Source: Pseudomonadota bacterium
GTDB taxonomy: Bacteria; Pseudomonadota; Gammaproteobacteria; Burkholderiales; Gallionellaceae
Length of the DNA stretch: 55,579 nucleotides
NCBI GenBank assembly: GCA_021787435.1
Contig: JAJYLY010000014.1
Span: forward strand, 1 to 55,579
Direction of reading: 5' to 3'
Part shown: one piece after another, positions 7,478 through 14,314 of the stretch
Layout: every line of letters starts with the position of its first letter
Position numbering within the stretch: position 1 is the stretch's first letter
Program-made: the position numbers and the translations under genes
The notes under the pieces: generated by a model
Database searches by the model: none
Told to the model about the DNA's origin: nothing
What the model saw: only the letters and a program-made list of their open reading frames with translations

Positions 7478-8662
7478 ATGCCTAAACATATAGTTCGTTT
7501 GTTGGTTCTGATTGTGGTAATTGCCATCGTTGCGTTCTCGGCAAAAAAATTTCTGATTCCGGCTTCATTTTACGAATACGGACATTACCGCGGTGCAGCG
7601 GTGGCGGAAATTGCTTCAAAAGTTCCAAAACTCCAAGGCTCGGCAGCCTGCCAGTCATGCCACAAGAAGGCTTATGAAGAATGGGCCGCTGGCATCCATC
7701 GTAAGGCGACCAAGAATAATGTGATACAGGGTCTGGTTGTCAAAAATGGCCCGGGTTGCGAGGTTTGCCACACCGGTCCGGCAGGCAATCACCCATCCAA
7801 GGAAGCCATGCCGCTTTCTATCGAGGATAGGGTGACCACGATCACTCATAAACACATAGGTCACCCAGCAGATGTGCCGGGCAGGAATCTGATGCTGTCT
7901 GCGAAAGATATGCAGAGTGTATGCCTGAACTGCCATGAGAAATTAGAGGCGCGTCCAAAAATGCAGCCCCAGATTGTGGTTGATAGCCATAGCGGCAAAG
8001 AGTTATGCACTACTTGCCACAATCCACACTCACCCAGAGTCGACTTTGCCGCACTGCCCAGACCACCATACGATCCAATTACCGGCAAGGCTATTTTGGT
8101 GAACGCTGATAAGCCAGAGGATGCGGGGGATGCGGGTACAGGCAAGTCCGTAGCGGAAGCTTGTGCGGCATGCCATGGCAAGGCAGGGATGAGCGTCAAT
8201 CCAGAATGGCCTAACCTAGCAGGGCAACATGCCGGCTATCTAGTCAGTTCACTTAAGGCATTCAAGTCAGGGGCACGTAAGAACGACATGATGAGTGGTA
8301 TGGCAGCTGGCCTAAGTGATGCGGACATGCGCAATGTGGCTGCCTATTTTGCCAAGGCCAGTTGCGGTGTGACCGGTGGGGACAAAGCCAAAGCCGTGCT
8401 GGGCAAAGCCAAAGTCACAGAGGCGGGATGTGCAGCTTGTCACAATGCCGGCGGCCTTCGCGGCACCGGAGCAGCGGGAATCAGCGCTAGTCAGGCGTGG
8501 CCGAATCTGGCCGGGCAAAATGCCGGATATCTGACTGTCGCGCTCAAATCTTTCAGGGATGACAGTCGCAGTCATGCTGTTATGTCGAGCGTGGCAAAGA
8601 CACTGTCCGATTCAGATATAGACAACCTGTCGGCCTATTTCGCCAGCGTGAGTTGCAAATGA
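7478..8662 (+). CDS. Membrane-anchored hexahaem cytochrome c
   Basis: Periplasmic electron carrier of 394 residues from ATG 7478 (GGAG at 7468-7471). An uncleaved-looking N-terminal helix (LLVLIVVIAIVAF) is followed by six CXXCH motifs starting at about residues 58, 94, 149, 177, 229 and 318. The first four lie in a multihaem domain rich in extra His residues; the last two sit in tandem class-I domains of the c4/c553 type (EWPNLAGQHAGYLVSSLKAF and a repeat). With the following genes it resembles the cytochrome subunit of NrfD-containing complexes such as alternative complex III or Qrc. The two-part architecture is unusual. Confidence 0.88.
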   Translation: MPKHIVRLLVLIVVIAIVAFSAKKFLIPASFYEYGHYRGAAVAEIASKVPKLQGSAACQSCHKKAYEEWAAGIHRKATKNNVIQGLVVKNGPGCEVCHTGPAGNHPSKEAMPLSIEDRVTTITHKHIGHPADVPGRNLMLSAKDMQSVCLNCHEKLEARPKMQPQIVVDSHSGKELCTTCHNPHSPRVDFAALPRPPYDPITGKAILVNADKPEDAGDAGTGKSVAEACAACHGKAGMSVNPEWPNLAGQHAGYLVSSLKAFKSGARKNDMMSGMAAGLSDADMRNVAAYFAKASCGVTGGDKAKAVLGKAKVTEAGCAACHNAGGLRGTGAAGISASQAWPNLAGQNAGYLTVALKSFRDDSRSHAVMSSVAKTLSDSDIDNLSAYFASVSCK

Positions 8663-8685
8663 TTAAATTGCATAGTGAGGAAAAA

Positions 8686-9585
8686 ATGAATACTCAGGAT
8701 TTACAAACAGAAGAGGAAACATGCGGCATGTCGCGCCGCGGTTTTCTGGGATTGTTGGGCAAGGGTGCGGTTTGTGCCGGTGCGATTGTAGGCGCGGTAG
8801 GCGCGGGTAGTGCAATAGGCGCATCTGAAGCGGGAAGCGGGAAGCGCGCGTATCAGCAAAACGACAAGCAGTTCGCCGAAGCAGTCAATAATCCGCCCAA
8901 GATACCCGAATACAATTGGAACGACCACCAGTGGGCGATGGGTGTTGATACTACCCGCTGTATCGGCTGTTTGCGGTGCATGGAGGCGTGCAAGATGGAA
9001 AACAGCGTGCAGATGGACGCAAACCACAATCGTACCTGGGTCGAGCGCTATGTTTATCTGGAAGGCTCGAATACGGCACTCATCGATAGTCAGGCCGATC
9101 CGAAAAACATAGCAAATGCCGGGTCGGAGACAAAATTCCGGTTTGACAACCGCTACAAAGATGTCAAGGTTGAGAAGGCATTTTTTGTGGCCAAGCTGTG
9201 CAACCAATGCGAGCATCCGTCGTGTGTGGAGGTATGTCCGACCGGTGCGACCTTCAAGTCCAAGGACGGCCCGGTGCTGATAGACACGACCTATTGTATT
9301 GGATGCCAGTATTGTGTGCAGGCCTGCCCCTATGGTGCGCGCAGTTTCAACGAGTCCAGGGGTACTGCTGAAAAATGCAATTGGTGTTACCACCGAATCA
9401 CCAAGGGACTTAATCCGGCGTGTGTCGAGGTGTGCCCGACGGGTTCGCGCATTTTCGGTGATCGCAACGACCCGGAAAGCCCGGTCAGTCTTTTTATTCG
9501 CAATAACCATGTGCAAGTGCTGAAGCCGGAAATGGGCAACGCACCCAATGTGTTTTATGTAGGTTTAGATAAGGAGGTGGTGTGA
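8686..9585 (+). CDS. Tat-exported ferredoxin-like subunit with four [4Fe-4S] clusters
   Basis: Electron-transfer subunit of the DmsB/PsrB/DsrO type, 299 residues from ATG 8686 (GAGG at 8677-8680). The N-terminus has a twin-arginine signal, SRRGFLGLLGKG, and an alanine/glycine-rich hydrophobic stretch, indicating folded export. Cysteine groups CIGCLRCMEACK, CNQCEHPSCVEVCP, CIGCQYCVQACP and CNWCYHR...CVEVCP supply ligands for four clusters. It should pass electrons between the NrfD-like protein and the hexahaem cytochrome. The stop overlaps the next gene's start. The usual partner, a molybdopterin catalytic subunit, is not nearby. Confidence 0.9.
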   Translation: MNTQDLQTEEETCGMSRRGFLGLLGKGAVCAGAIVGAVGAGSAIGASEAGSGKRAYQQNDKQFAEAVNNPPKIPEYNWNDHQWAMGVDTTRCIGCLRCMEACKMENSVQMDANHNRTWVERYVYLEGSNTALIDSQADPKNIANAGSETKFRFDNRYKDVKVEKAFFVAKLCNQCEHPSCVEVCPTGATFKSKDGPVLIDTTYCIGCQYCVQACPYGARSFNESRGTAEKCNWCYHRITKGLNPACVEVCPTGSRIFGDRNDPESPVSLFIRNNHVQVLKPEMGNAPNVFYVGLDKEVV

Positions 9586-10820
9586 TGGAACACGTATTCG
9601 AGCATGTCACCCCGTTTGTCGGGTACGTTTATCCAAACGAAACCGATTTCCCGTGGAGTCAACTCATCGTAATTTATCCCTACATCACCGGGTTGGTGGC
9701 GGGTGCGTTTGTGATCTCCAGTCTGCATCATGTGTTCAAAATTAAGAGCTTTGCGCCGATCTCCAGGTTTGCCTTGCTGACCGCGTTGTGCTTCATGATC
9801 TTCGCGCCGTCACCGTTGTTGTTTCACCTGGGGCAACCGACTCGCGCGTTCAACGCGGTCATTACGCCGCATTGGACCTCCGCGATGGCGGCGTTCGGTT
9901 ATGTTGCGGGGTTTTACCTGTGCCTGTTGATACTTGAAGTCTGGTTTGCGTTCCGAGAGGATATCGTCGCGATGTCCAAAGCCAGATCCGGCATCATGGG
10001 AAAAATCTATGGCTTGCTAACGCTGGGGTCGGACGATGTCTCGGAGCACGCGCTGGCTATCGACCATAAAGTTGCGCGCATACTCTCCATGATCGGCATA
10101 CCGGCCGCGTGCGGCTTGCACGGCTATGTCGGATTCGTGTTTGGATCGCTGAAGTCGCGCGAATGGTGGTCGTCAGATCTGATGCCGGTCATTTTCCTGC
10201 TGTCTGCCGTGGGATCGGGTGTCGGGCTGGTAATTGTGTTGTATGTGATCGTATCCAAGTACCGAAAGACGCCGATAATCGACGAAACCATGCGCGGCTT
10301 GTTGTATGTCATGTTTACCGGCGTTGCCATCGTGATGGTGATCGAGGGCCTGGAAATTCTGGAAATGTTCTACAAGGCGCGCGAGGGTGTCGAAACCGTG
10401 AGGGAATTGATTGCCGGGCCAATCTGGGTTGGCATGTACATACAATGGGGAATGTCTGTGTTTGCCCTGCTGACCACATCGGCACTATTGCTTTTCAATG
10501 TGCACGGGAAACGTCTGGTTACCTGGCTGTTCCTGAGCGGATTGGCCATGATGATAGGCGTGCTGGCGATGCGTTGGAACGTGGTGATAGGCGGGCAGGA
10601 ATTATCCAAGACCATGAGGGGGCTGCTGACTTTCACCCCTGAGCTGTTTGGGCGCGAGAGTTTGTTCACTGTTTTAATTATTTCCATCTGCCCCTATATC
10701 TTGCTGTTCCTGATAACAAAGCTGTTGCCCCCCTGGAACGAAAAGATTGAGCCTGACCACAGGGTGTCAGAGGTTCAAAATTTGCATAGGATATCCCTGG
10801 GAATGAATCAAACCCAGTGA
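9585..10820 (+). CDS. NrfD/PsrC-family quinone-interacting membrane subunit
   Basis: Integral membrane protein of 411 residues with about ten hydrophobic segments, of the NrfD/PsrC/ActC family that oxidises or reduces quinones at the membrane. Family features include FPWSQLIVIYPYITGLVAGA near the start, the SPLLFHLGQP segment around residue 80, and MRWNVVIGGQE toward the end, a motif typical of the family. The ATG at 9585 overlaps the stop of the Fe-S gene (GTGATGG), so the two are coupled. Direction of electron flow cannot be read from sequence. Confidence 0.88.
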   Translation: MEHVFEHVTPFVGYVYPNETDFPWSQLIVIYPYITGLVAGAFVISSLHHVFKIKSFAPISRFALLTALCFMIFAPSPLLFHLGQPTRAFNAVITPHWTSAMAAFGYVAGFYLCLLILEVWFAFREDIVAMSKARSGIMGKIYGLLTLGSDDVSEHALAIDHKVARILSMIGIPAACGLHGYVGFVFGSLKSREWWSSDLMPVIFLLSAVGSGVGLVIVLYVIVSKYRKTPIIDETMRGLLYVMFTGVAIVMVIEGLEILEMFYKAREGVETVRELIAGPIWVGMYIQWGMSVFALLTTSALLLFNVHGKRLVTWLFLSGLAMMIGVLAMRWNVVIGGQELSKTMRGLLTFTPELFGRESLFTVLIISICPYILLFLITKLLPPWNEKIEPDHRVSEVQNLHRISLGMNQTQ

Positions 10821-10854
10821 GTTTTTAGTTCAACAAGCAAAAAAGGAGAATCAA

Positions 10855-11178
10855 ATGAAATCAAGTATCTTAACCATGGTTGCAGCAGCAAGCCTGATCA
10901 TTTCTGGGGCATCACTGGCAGCAGCAGAAATGCCGGCTGTCGCAAAGTCCAAGTGTAATATGTGCCACGCCGTCGACAAAAAAGTCGTTGGTCCGTCATT
11001 TATGGATATCTCCATAAAATACAAAGGAGACCATGACGCGGCGGCTAAAATCGCAGCCAATATCACCAAGGGCGGCACGTTTGGCTGGAAGCTTAGCAAC
11101 ATGCCGCCAAGAGGAATGGGTGCCACAGATGCTGAGATCAAGGCGATGTCGGAATATATTGCAGGATTGGCAAAATAG
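10855..11178 (+). CDS. Small class-I cytochrome c (c551/c552-like)
   Basis: Periplasmic monohaem cytochrome of 107 residues. A cleavable signal peptide (to about ASLAAAEM) precedes the haem site CNMCH near residue 34, the motif VVGPSFMDIS typical of c551/c552, and the distal Met in SNMPPRGMG near 83. AAAGGAGA lies 6 bases before the ATG. It starts 35 bp after the NrfD-like gene and is probably the soluble partner that exchanges electrons with that complex. Confidence 0.88.
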   Translation: MKSSILTMVAAASLIISGASLAAAEMPAVAKSKCNMCHAVDKKVVGPSFMDISIKYKGDHDAAAKIAANITKGGTFGWKLSNMPPRGMGATDAEIKAMSEYIAGLAK

Positions 11179-11284
11179 GGATTCTTCTTTCTCCAAGGTG
11201 CATCATCCGGTTGTATTGTGATTCCCCTGCCGAATTTGAAGAATTATTGTTTTTTATTATAAAACTTACTGCATGAGGTGCTGT

Positions 11285-11674
11285 ATGAAAAACAAAATAT
11301 TGATGCGAAGCATTGTTCTTACGGTTTCATCATTTCTCGTTACAGCATTTCCCGCGCTTGCGCTTGGAGACGTCAGTTACACGAATGATGTAAAACCGAT
11401 TCTCCATGACTATTGCCTGAGCTGTCACCAGCCTGGAGGCAAGGGCTATGAAAGGAGCGGGCTGGATATGAGCACCTATCAGAGCCTGATGAAGGGTACC
11501 AATTATGGGGCAGTCATTCAGCCAGGTGACAGTTTTTCGAGCGTCCTGATTCAATTGGTCGAGGGGCGAGCTCATCCTTCGATCAAGATGCCGTATGGGT
11601 TAGAGGGAGGCCTGTCCAAGGATAAAATCGGACTTCTGAAAACATGGGTGAAGCAAGGTGCCAAGAACAATTAA
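11285..11674 (+). CDS. Planctomycete-type small cytochrome c
   Basis: Monohaem protein of about 129 residues from ATG 11285; an in-frame ATG at 11273 would add four. After a signal peptide ending near FPALALG comes SYTNDVKPILHDYCLSCHQP, the usual start of the PSCyt1-like domain, and later HPSIKMPYG and LLKTWVKQGAKNN, the usual ending with its distal Met. It probably extends the cytochrome operon. A 94-bp gap separates it from the previous gene, so it may have its own promoter. Confidence 0.8.
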   Translation: MKNKILMRSIVLTVSSFLVTAFPALALGDVSYTNDVKPILHDYCLSCHQPGGKGYERSGLDMSTYQSLMKGTNYGAVIQPGDSFSSVLIQLVEGRAHPSIKMPYGLEGGLSKDKIGLLKTWVKQGAKNN

Positions 11675-11780
11675 CTGTAAGAAAATCATTGCATGAAGTA
11701 AATCCCAGTGCTCATGCGGAAAACGATCCTAGGGAAGGCGAGTAGTTTGACCCAGACATAAAATGTAGTAGTCGCAAACT

Positions 11781-11822
11781 CATCTGACAGTTATCCGATT
11801 TGATCGGAGTGACTGTCAGATG
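11781..11822. repeat. Nested inverted repeat
   Basis: CATCTGACAGT (11781-11791) pairs with ACTGTCAGATG (11812-11822), and inside the loop TCCGAT (11794-11799) pairs with ATCGGA (11803-11808). No T-run follows, so a terminator is unlikely. The shape suggests two abutting inverted element ends, a recombination site or an operator; I cannot assign it. The region 11675-11780 shows nothing else. Confidence 0.6.
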
Positions 11823-11933
11823 AAATTTGAGGGCATAAGAATTTTTGTGGAACGGTCATTTGGAAGGAAACTGATTGCTTTGAAAGGCTTTGCATTGACC
11901 GTAGCAAAAGCACTGCCGGCAGATCAGTTGCAC

Positions 11934-11978
11934 GCTCATAATCCTTTGGTCCGCGGTTCAAGTCCGCAAGGGCCACCA
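11934..11978 (+). tRNA. 3' half of a tRNA-Met(CAU), 5' half missing
   Basis: The stretch reads GCTCATAATCC (anticodon CAT with the 3' anticodon strand), variable loop, T arm GCGG-TTCAAGT-CCGC, acceptor strand AAGGGCC, discriminator A and encoded CCA. A normal gene would start with GGCCCTT about 76 bases before the CCA, but the sequence there (TAGCAAA) cannot pair and no D arm is seen. It is therefore a fragment, as left when an element recombines into a tRNA 3' end. It keeps its own terminator. A full-length partner is not in this window. Confidence 0.6.
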
Positions 11979-11984
11979 ACAACT

Positions 11985-12015
11985 GAAAGCCCCGCATTTC
12001 TGAGAGGCTTTTTTT
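11985..12015 (+). terminator. Rho-independent terminator after the tRNA fragment
   Basis: AAAGCC (11986-11992 region) pairs with GGCTTT across a loop containing CCGCATTTCTGAG, followed by a run of T residues up to 12015. It lies a few bases after the CCA, as expected for a tRNA transcript. Confidence 0.6.
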
Positions 12016-12141
12016 AAAATTTGGAATGCCGCTACTGTAGAAAAAATCAGAAACGCGGTTAATCCTAAATTCGACTGTGTTGCCAACTGCTTGCTGGACG
12101 AGTTGATAAAGGTCGCGGAGAGTCTGTCGCGGTTCCCATGA
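12004..12141 (+). other. Short open frame without start codon, possible gene-tail relic
   Basis: From a stop at 12001 to the TGA at 12139-12141 the frame runs 45 codons, including NAATVEKIRNAVNPKFDCVA and CLLDELIKVAESLSRFP. The composition looks protein-like, but there is no ATG/GTG start or ribosome site and I recognise no family. It may be the 3' tail of a gene cut by whatever brought the tRNA fragment, or chance. Confidence 0.25.
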
Positions 12142-12199
12142 ATTTTGGTTGTGCATTTCCTTGAATGCAAGCAGAATTGCGGCAGACGACGAAGGAAGC

Positions 12200-12549
12200 A
12201 GTCAACTACCCCGCCCTGATCCCGCAAGGGGCTTCCCTCGGAACTAAAGCAGCAAGCTGCTAAGTTCCTGAATGAAAGGGCGGAGCTTGGAAGGGCAGTA
12301 AGAAGCTTGGTTGACCAGCCTGAGTCACAGAACACCGTGACTACGTTGCAACGGAGTACAAGACCGACGTTGGAATGCTTCCTCAGTCCCAACCTCTCGA
12401 AGCGGCAGAAGCAGACAAGCATAGGGTAAGCACGAAACGGTCTGTCGCAAGGTTCAGGGTATCGAACCAAAGCTGCGTTGCAACATTGGCGAGGGGAGCG
12501 AGCCGCAAGGCTCTGTCACAAGGCCCGTAAGGGCGAACCGGAGAACGTA
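12200..12549 (+). ncRNA. Candidate omega-RNA of the IscB nuclease
   Basis: About 350 non-coding bases directly before iscB, dense in nested pairings: CCGCCCT (12211-12217) with AGGGCGG (12277-12283); within it GGAACT (12240-12245) with AGTTCC (12263-12268), enclosing AGCAGC / GCTGCT (12248-12261); then AGTCAC (12323-12328) with GTGACT (12337-12342), GGTTC (12451-12455) with GAACC (12464-12468), and GCCC-GTAA-GGGC (12523-12534). In IscB systems the guide lies at the 5' end of this RNA, drawn from DNA just outside the element, so the guide would be roughly 12180-12200. The exact 5' end is inferred. Confidence 0.7.
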
Positions 12550-13968
12550 GTGGCTGTCTTTGTAATCGACAAACGAAAGAAACCGCTGATGCCGTGCAGC
12601 GAGAAGCGAGCCAGAAAACTGCTCGACGCTTGCCGTGCGCGCGTTCATAGGCTCATGCCGTTTGCGATTCGACTGGTTGATGTTGATGTGGTGGGTTGCG
12701 TGTTGCAGCCTGTCAGAATCAAGATTGATCCAGGTAGCAAGTTCACGGGCATTGCAGTTGTCAGTGAAGCGCAAGAAATAGATACCGCCACAGGCGAAAT
12801 AGATACTGCGGCACATGTTTTGAATCTGTTCGAGATACTGCATCGAGGCCACCAAATCAGCGAAGCGTTGACAGCACGAAGGGCAATGCGCCGTCGCAGG
12901 CGTGGATGCTTGCGCTACCGTGCGCCACGGTTCTTGAATCGCGGGAACAAGGCTAAGGGCTGGTTGGCACCCAGCTTGCAGCATCGTGTCGATACAACCG
13001 TTGCCTGGGTAAACAGGTTTCAGAATTTGGTGCCGGTTGCCGGTCTTGCACAAGAGCTGGTGCGGTTTGATATGCAGCAGATGGAGAACCCGGAAATCTC
13101 TGGCGTTGAGTACAACCACGGTACGCTGGCCGGTTATGAGGTGCGGGAATATGTACTGGAGAAATGGGGCAGGAGGTGCGCCTATTGTGATGACCACGAT
13201 GTTCCGCTTCAGGTTGAGCACATCCATCCGAAGAGCAAGGGCGGCAGCAACCGCGTATCGAATCTGACGCTCTCGTGCGAGCCGTGCAATCAGAAGAAAG
13301 ATGCGCAAGATATTCGGGTGTTTCTGGCGAAAGATACCCAGCGGCTTGAACGGATATTGGCGCAGGCAAAACGCCCGCTCAAGGATGCGGCGGCGGTAAA
13401 CAGCACAAGATGGGCTCTGTTCAATGCGCTCAAGGCAACGGGTCTTCCGGTAACAACGGGATCGGGAGGATTGACAAAGTACAACCGCAGACAACACGGT
13501 ATACCCAAAACGCATGCGCTGGACGCGGCCTGTGTTGGCGTTGTAAGCACTGTAACAGGGTGGCAAAAGCCAACCTTGGCAATCAAGGCAACCGGACGTG
13601 GAAGCTATCAACGCACGCGCCTGGATGCGTTCGGGTTTCCGCGTGGCTACCTGACAAGATCGAAGCGGATCAAAGATTTTCAAACGGGCGACATGGTTTG
13701 TGCCAAAGTACCCACTGGAAAGAAAGCAGGGATTCATACTGGGCGCGTGGCGGTACGCGCAACGGGCAGTTTCAACATTCAAACCGCAACAGGTGTTGTA
13801 CAGGGAATATCTCATCGGCATTGCCGGGTCATTCAGCGTGCAGATGGTTATGGTTATTCACATGTGGCAAAAATGGAGGGTGAACAGGTAAGCCATATAG
13901 CAAGGAACGCTATACGTTCCGCGCTCTACCTCCCCGGCCTGAAGGCCGAGGTTTCACGCGCAAACTGA
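12550..13968 (+). CDS. iscB: IscB, omega-RNA-guided HNH/RuvC nuclease
   Basis: Ancestor-type relative of Cas9, 472 residues from GTG 12550 (GGAG at 12540-12543). An upstream in-frame TTG exists but falls in the RNA region. In order: the N-terminal PLMP domain (VFVIDKRKKPLMP), RuvC-I with IKIDPGSKFTG (Asp about 60), the arginine-rich bridge helix RRAMRRRRRG (about 112-121), RuvC-II near ELVRFDMQQMENPEISG, the HNH domain CAYCDD...VEHIHPKSKGGSNR...CEPCNQKK (His about 224), RuvC-III HGIPKTHALDAACVG (Asp about 325), and a C-terminal target-adjacent-motif interaction domain. All catalytic positions look intact. No tnpA is adjacent. Confidence 0.9.
   Translation: MAVFVIDKRKKPLMPCSEKRARKLLDACRARVHRLMPFAIRLVDVDVVGCVLQPVRIKIDPGSKFTGIAVVSEAQEIDTATGEIDTAAHVLNLFEILHRGHQISEALTARRAMRRRRRGCLRYRAPRFLNRGNKAKGWLAPSLQHRVDTTVAWVNRFQNLVPVAGLAQELVRFDMQQMENPEISGVEYNHGTLAGYEVREYVLEKWGRRCAYCDDHDVPLQVEHIHPKSKGGSNRVSNLTLSCEPCNQKKDAQDIRVFLAKDTQRLERILAQAKRPLKDAAAVNSTRWALFNALKATGLPVTTGSGGLTKYNRRQHGIPKTHALDAACVGVVSTVTGWQKPTLAIKATGRGSYQRTRLDAFGFPRGYLTRSKRIKDFQTGDMVCAKVPTGKKAGIHTGRVAVRATGSFNIQTATGVVQGISHRHCRVIQRADGYGYSHVAKMEGEQVSHIARNAIRSALYLPGLKAEVSRAN
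13931..13955 (+). mobile_element. Right-end hairpin of the iscB element
   Basis: CGGCC-TGAA-GGCCG at 13935-13948, followed by AGGTTTCACG, resembles the subterminal hairpin of IS200/IS605-type right ends. It lies inside the last codons of iscB, so gene and element end almost together. The next gene's ATG overlaps the iscB stop, which suggests the element landed right at that gene's start. Confidence 0.5.
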
Positions 13969-14312
13969 TGATGAAAAACGATCAGGAAATACAGAACGAG
14001 CTGCAAAGTCATGAGCGCATAAGCCGAGCCAGCCTGGCATGCCAGGCATGTGGTTACCACGGAATCATGGGTATGCTGCATGCAAAAAAGGCGCCGATGC
14101 TTTTGGTGGGAGAGAGGATATTGTATGCGGGCATCGCGCTGTTCTTTTTCGCTTCTTATTTCGCTGAAAACGAGACCGTCGCCTATACCATACGCATGGT
14201 GATTCCGGCGCTCGTGTTCGTGATCTTCATCTACACCGAGCAGAAATTGAAGACCCACACCTATGCATGCCCGAACTGCAGCGCGACGATCATCACGCGT
14301 GGAGCCAGATAA
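13968..14312 (+). CDS. Small membrane protein with two CxxC knuckles
   Basis: Unknown protein of 114 residues. LACQACGYHG near residue 25 and YACPNCSATI near 100 look like the two halves of a zinc ribbon, separated by two hydrophobic helices (ILYAGIALFFFASYF and MVIPALVFVIFIY). I recognise no named family. The ATG at 13968 overlaps the iscB stop and a second ATG follows at 13971; the original 5' region and ribosome site may have been replaced by the iscB element, so the true start is uncertain. Confidence 0.6.
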   Translation: MMKNDQEIQNELQSHERISRASLACQACGYHGIMGMLHAKKAPMLLVGERILYAGIALFFFASYFAENETVAYTIRMVIPALVFVIFIYTEQKLKTHTYACPNCSATIITRGAR

Positions 14313-14314
14313 CG

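Noticed and set aside
7478..10820. Dsr, Nrf or polysulfide reductase operon
   Set aside because: Only the generic Fe-S and NrfD modules are shared; the diagnostic catalytic subunits are missing.
11903..11978. Complete functional tRNA-Met gene
   Set aside because: The 5' acceptor strand and D arm cannot be formed from the sequence before 11934.
12454..13821. 455-codon minus-strand ORF opposite iscB
   Set aside because: No family features; it is the antisense of a well-supported IscB with all catalytic motifs.
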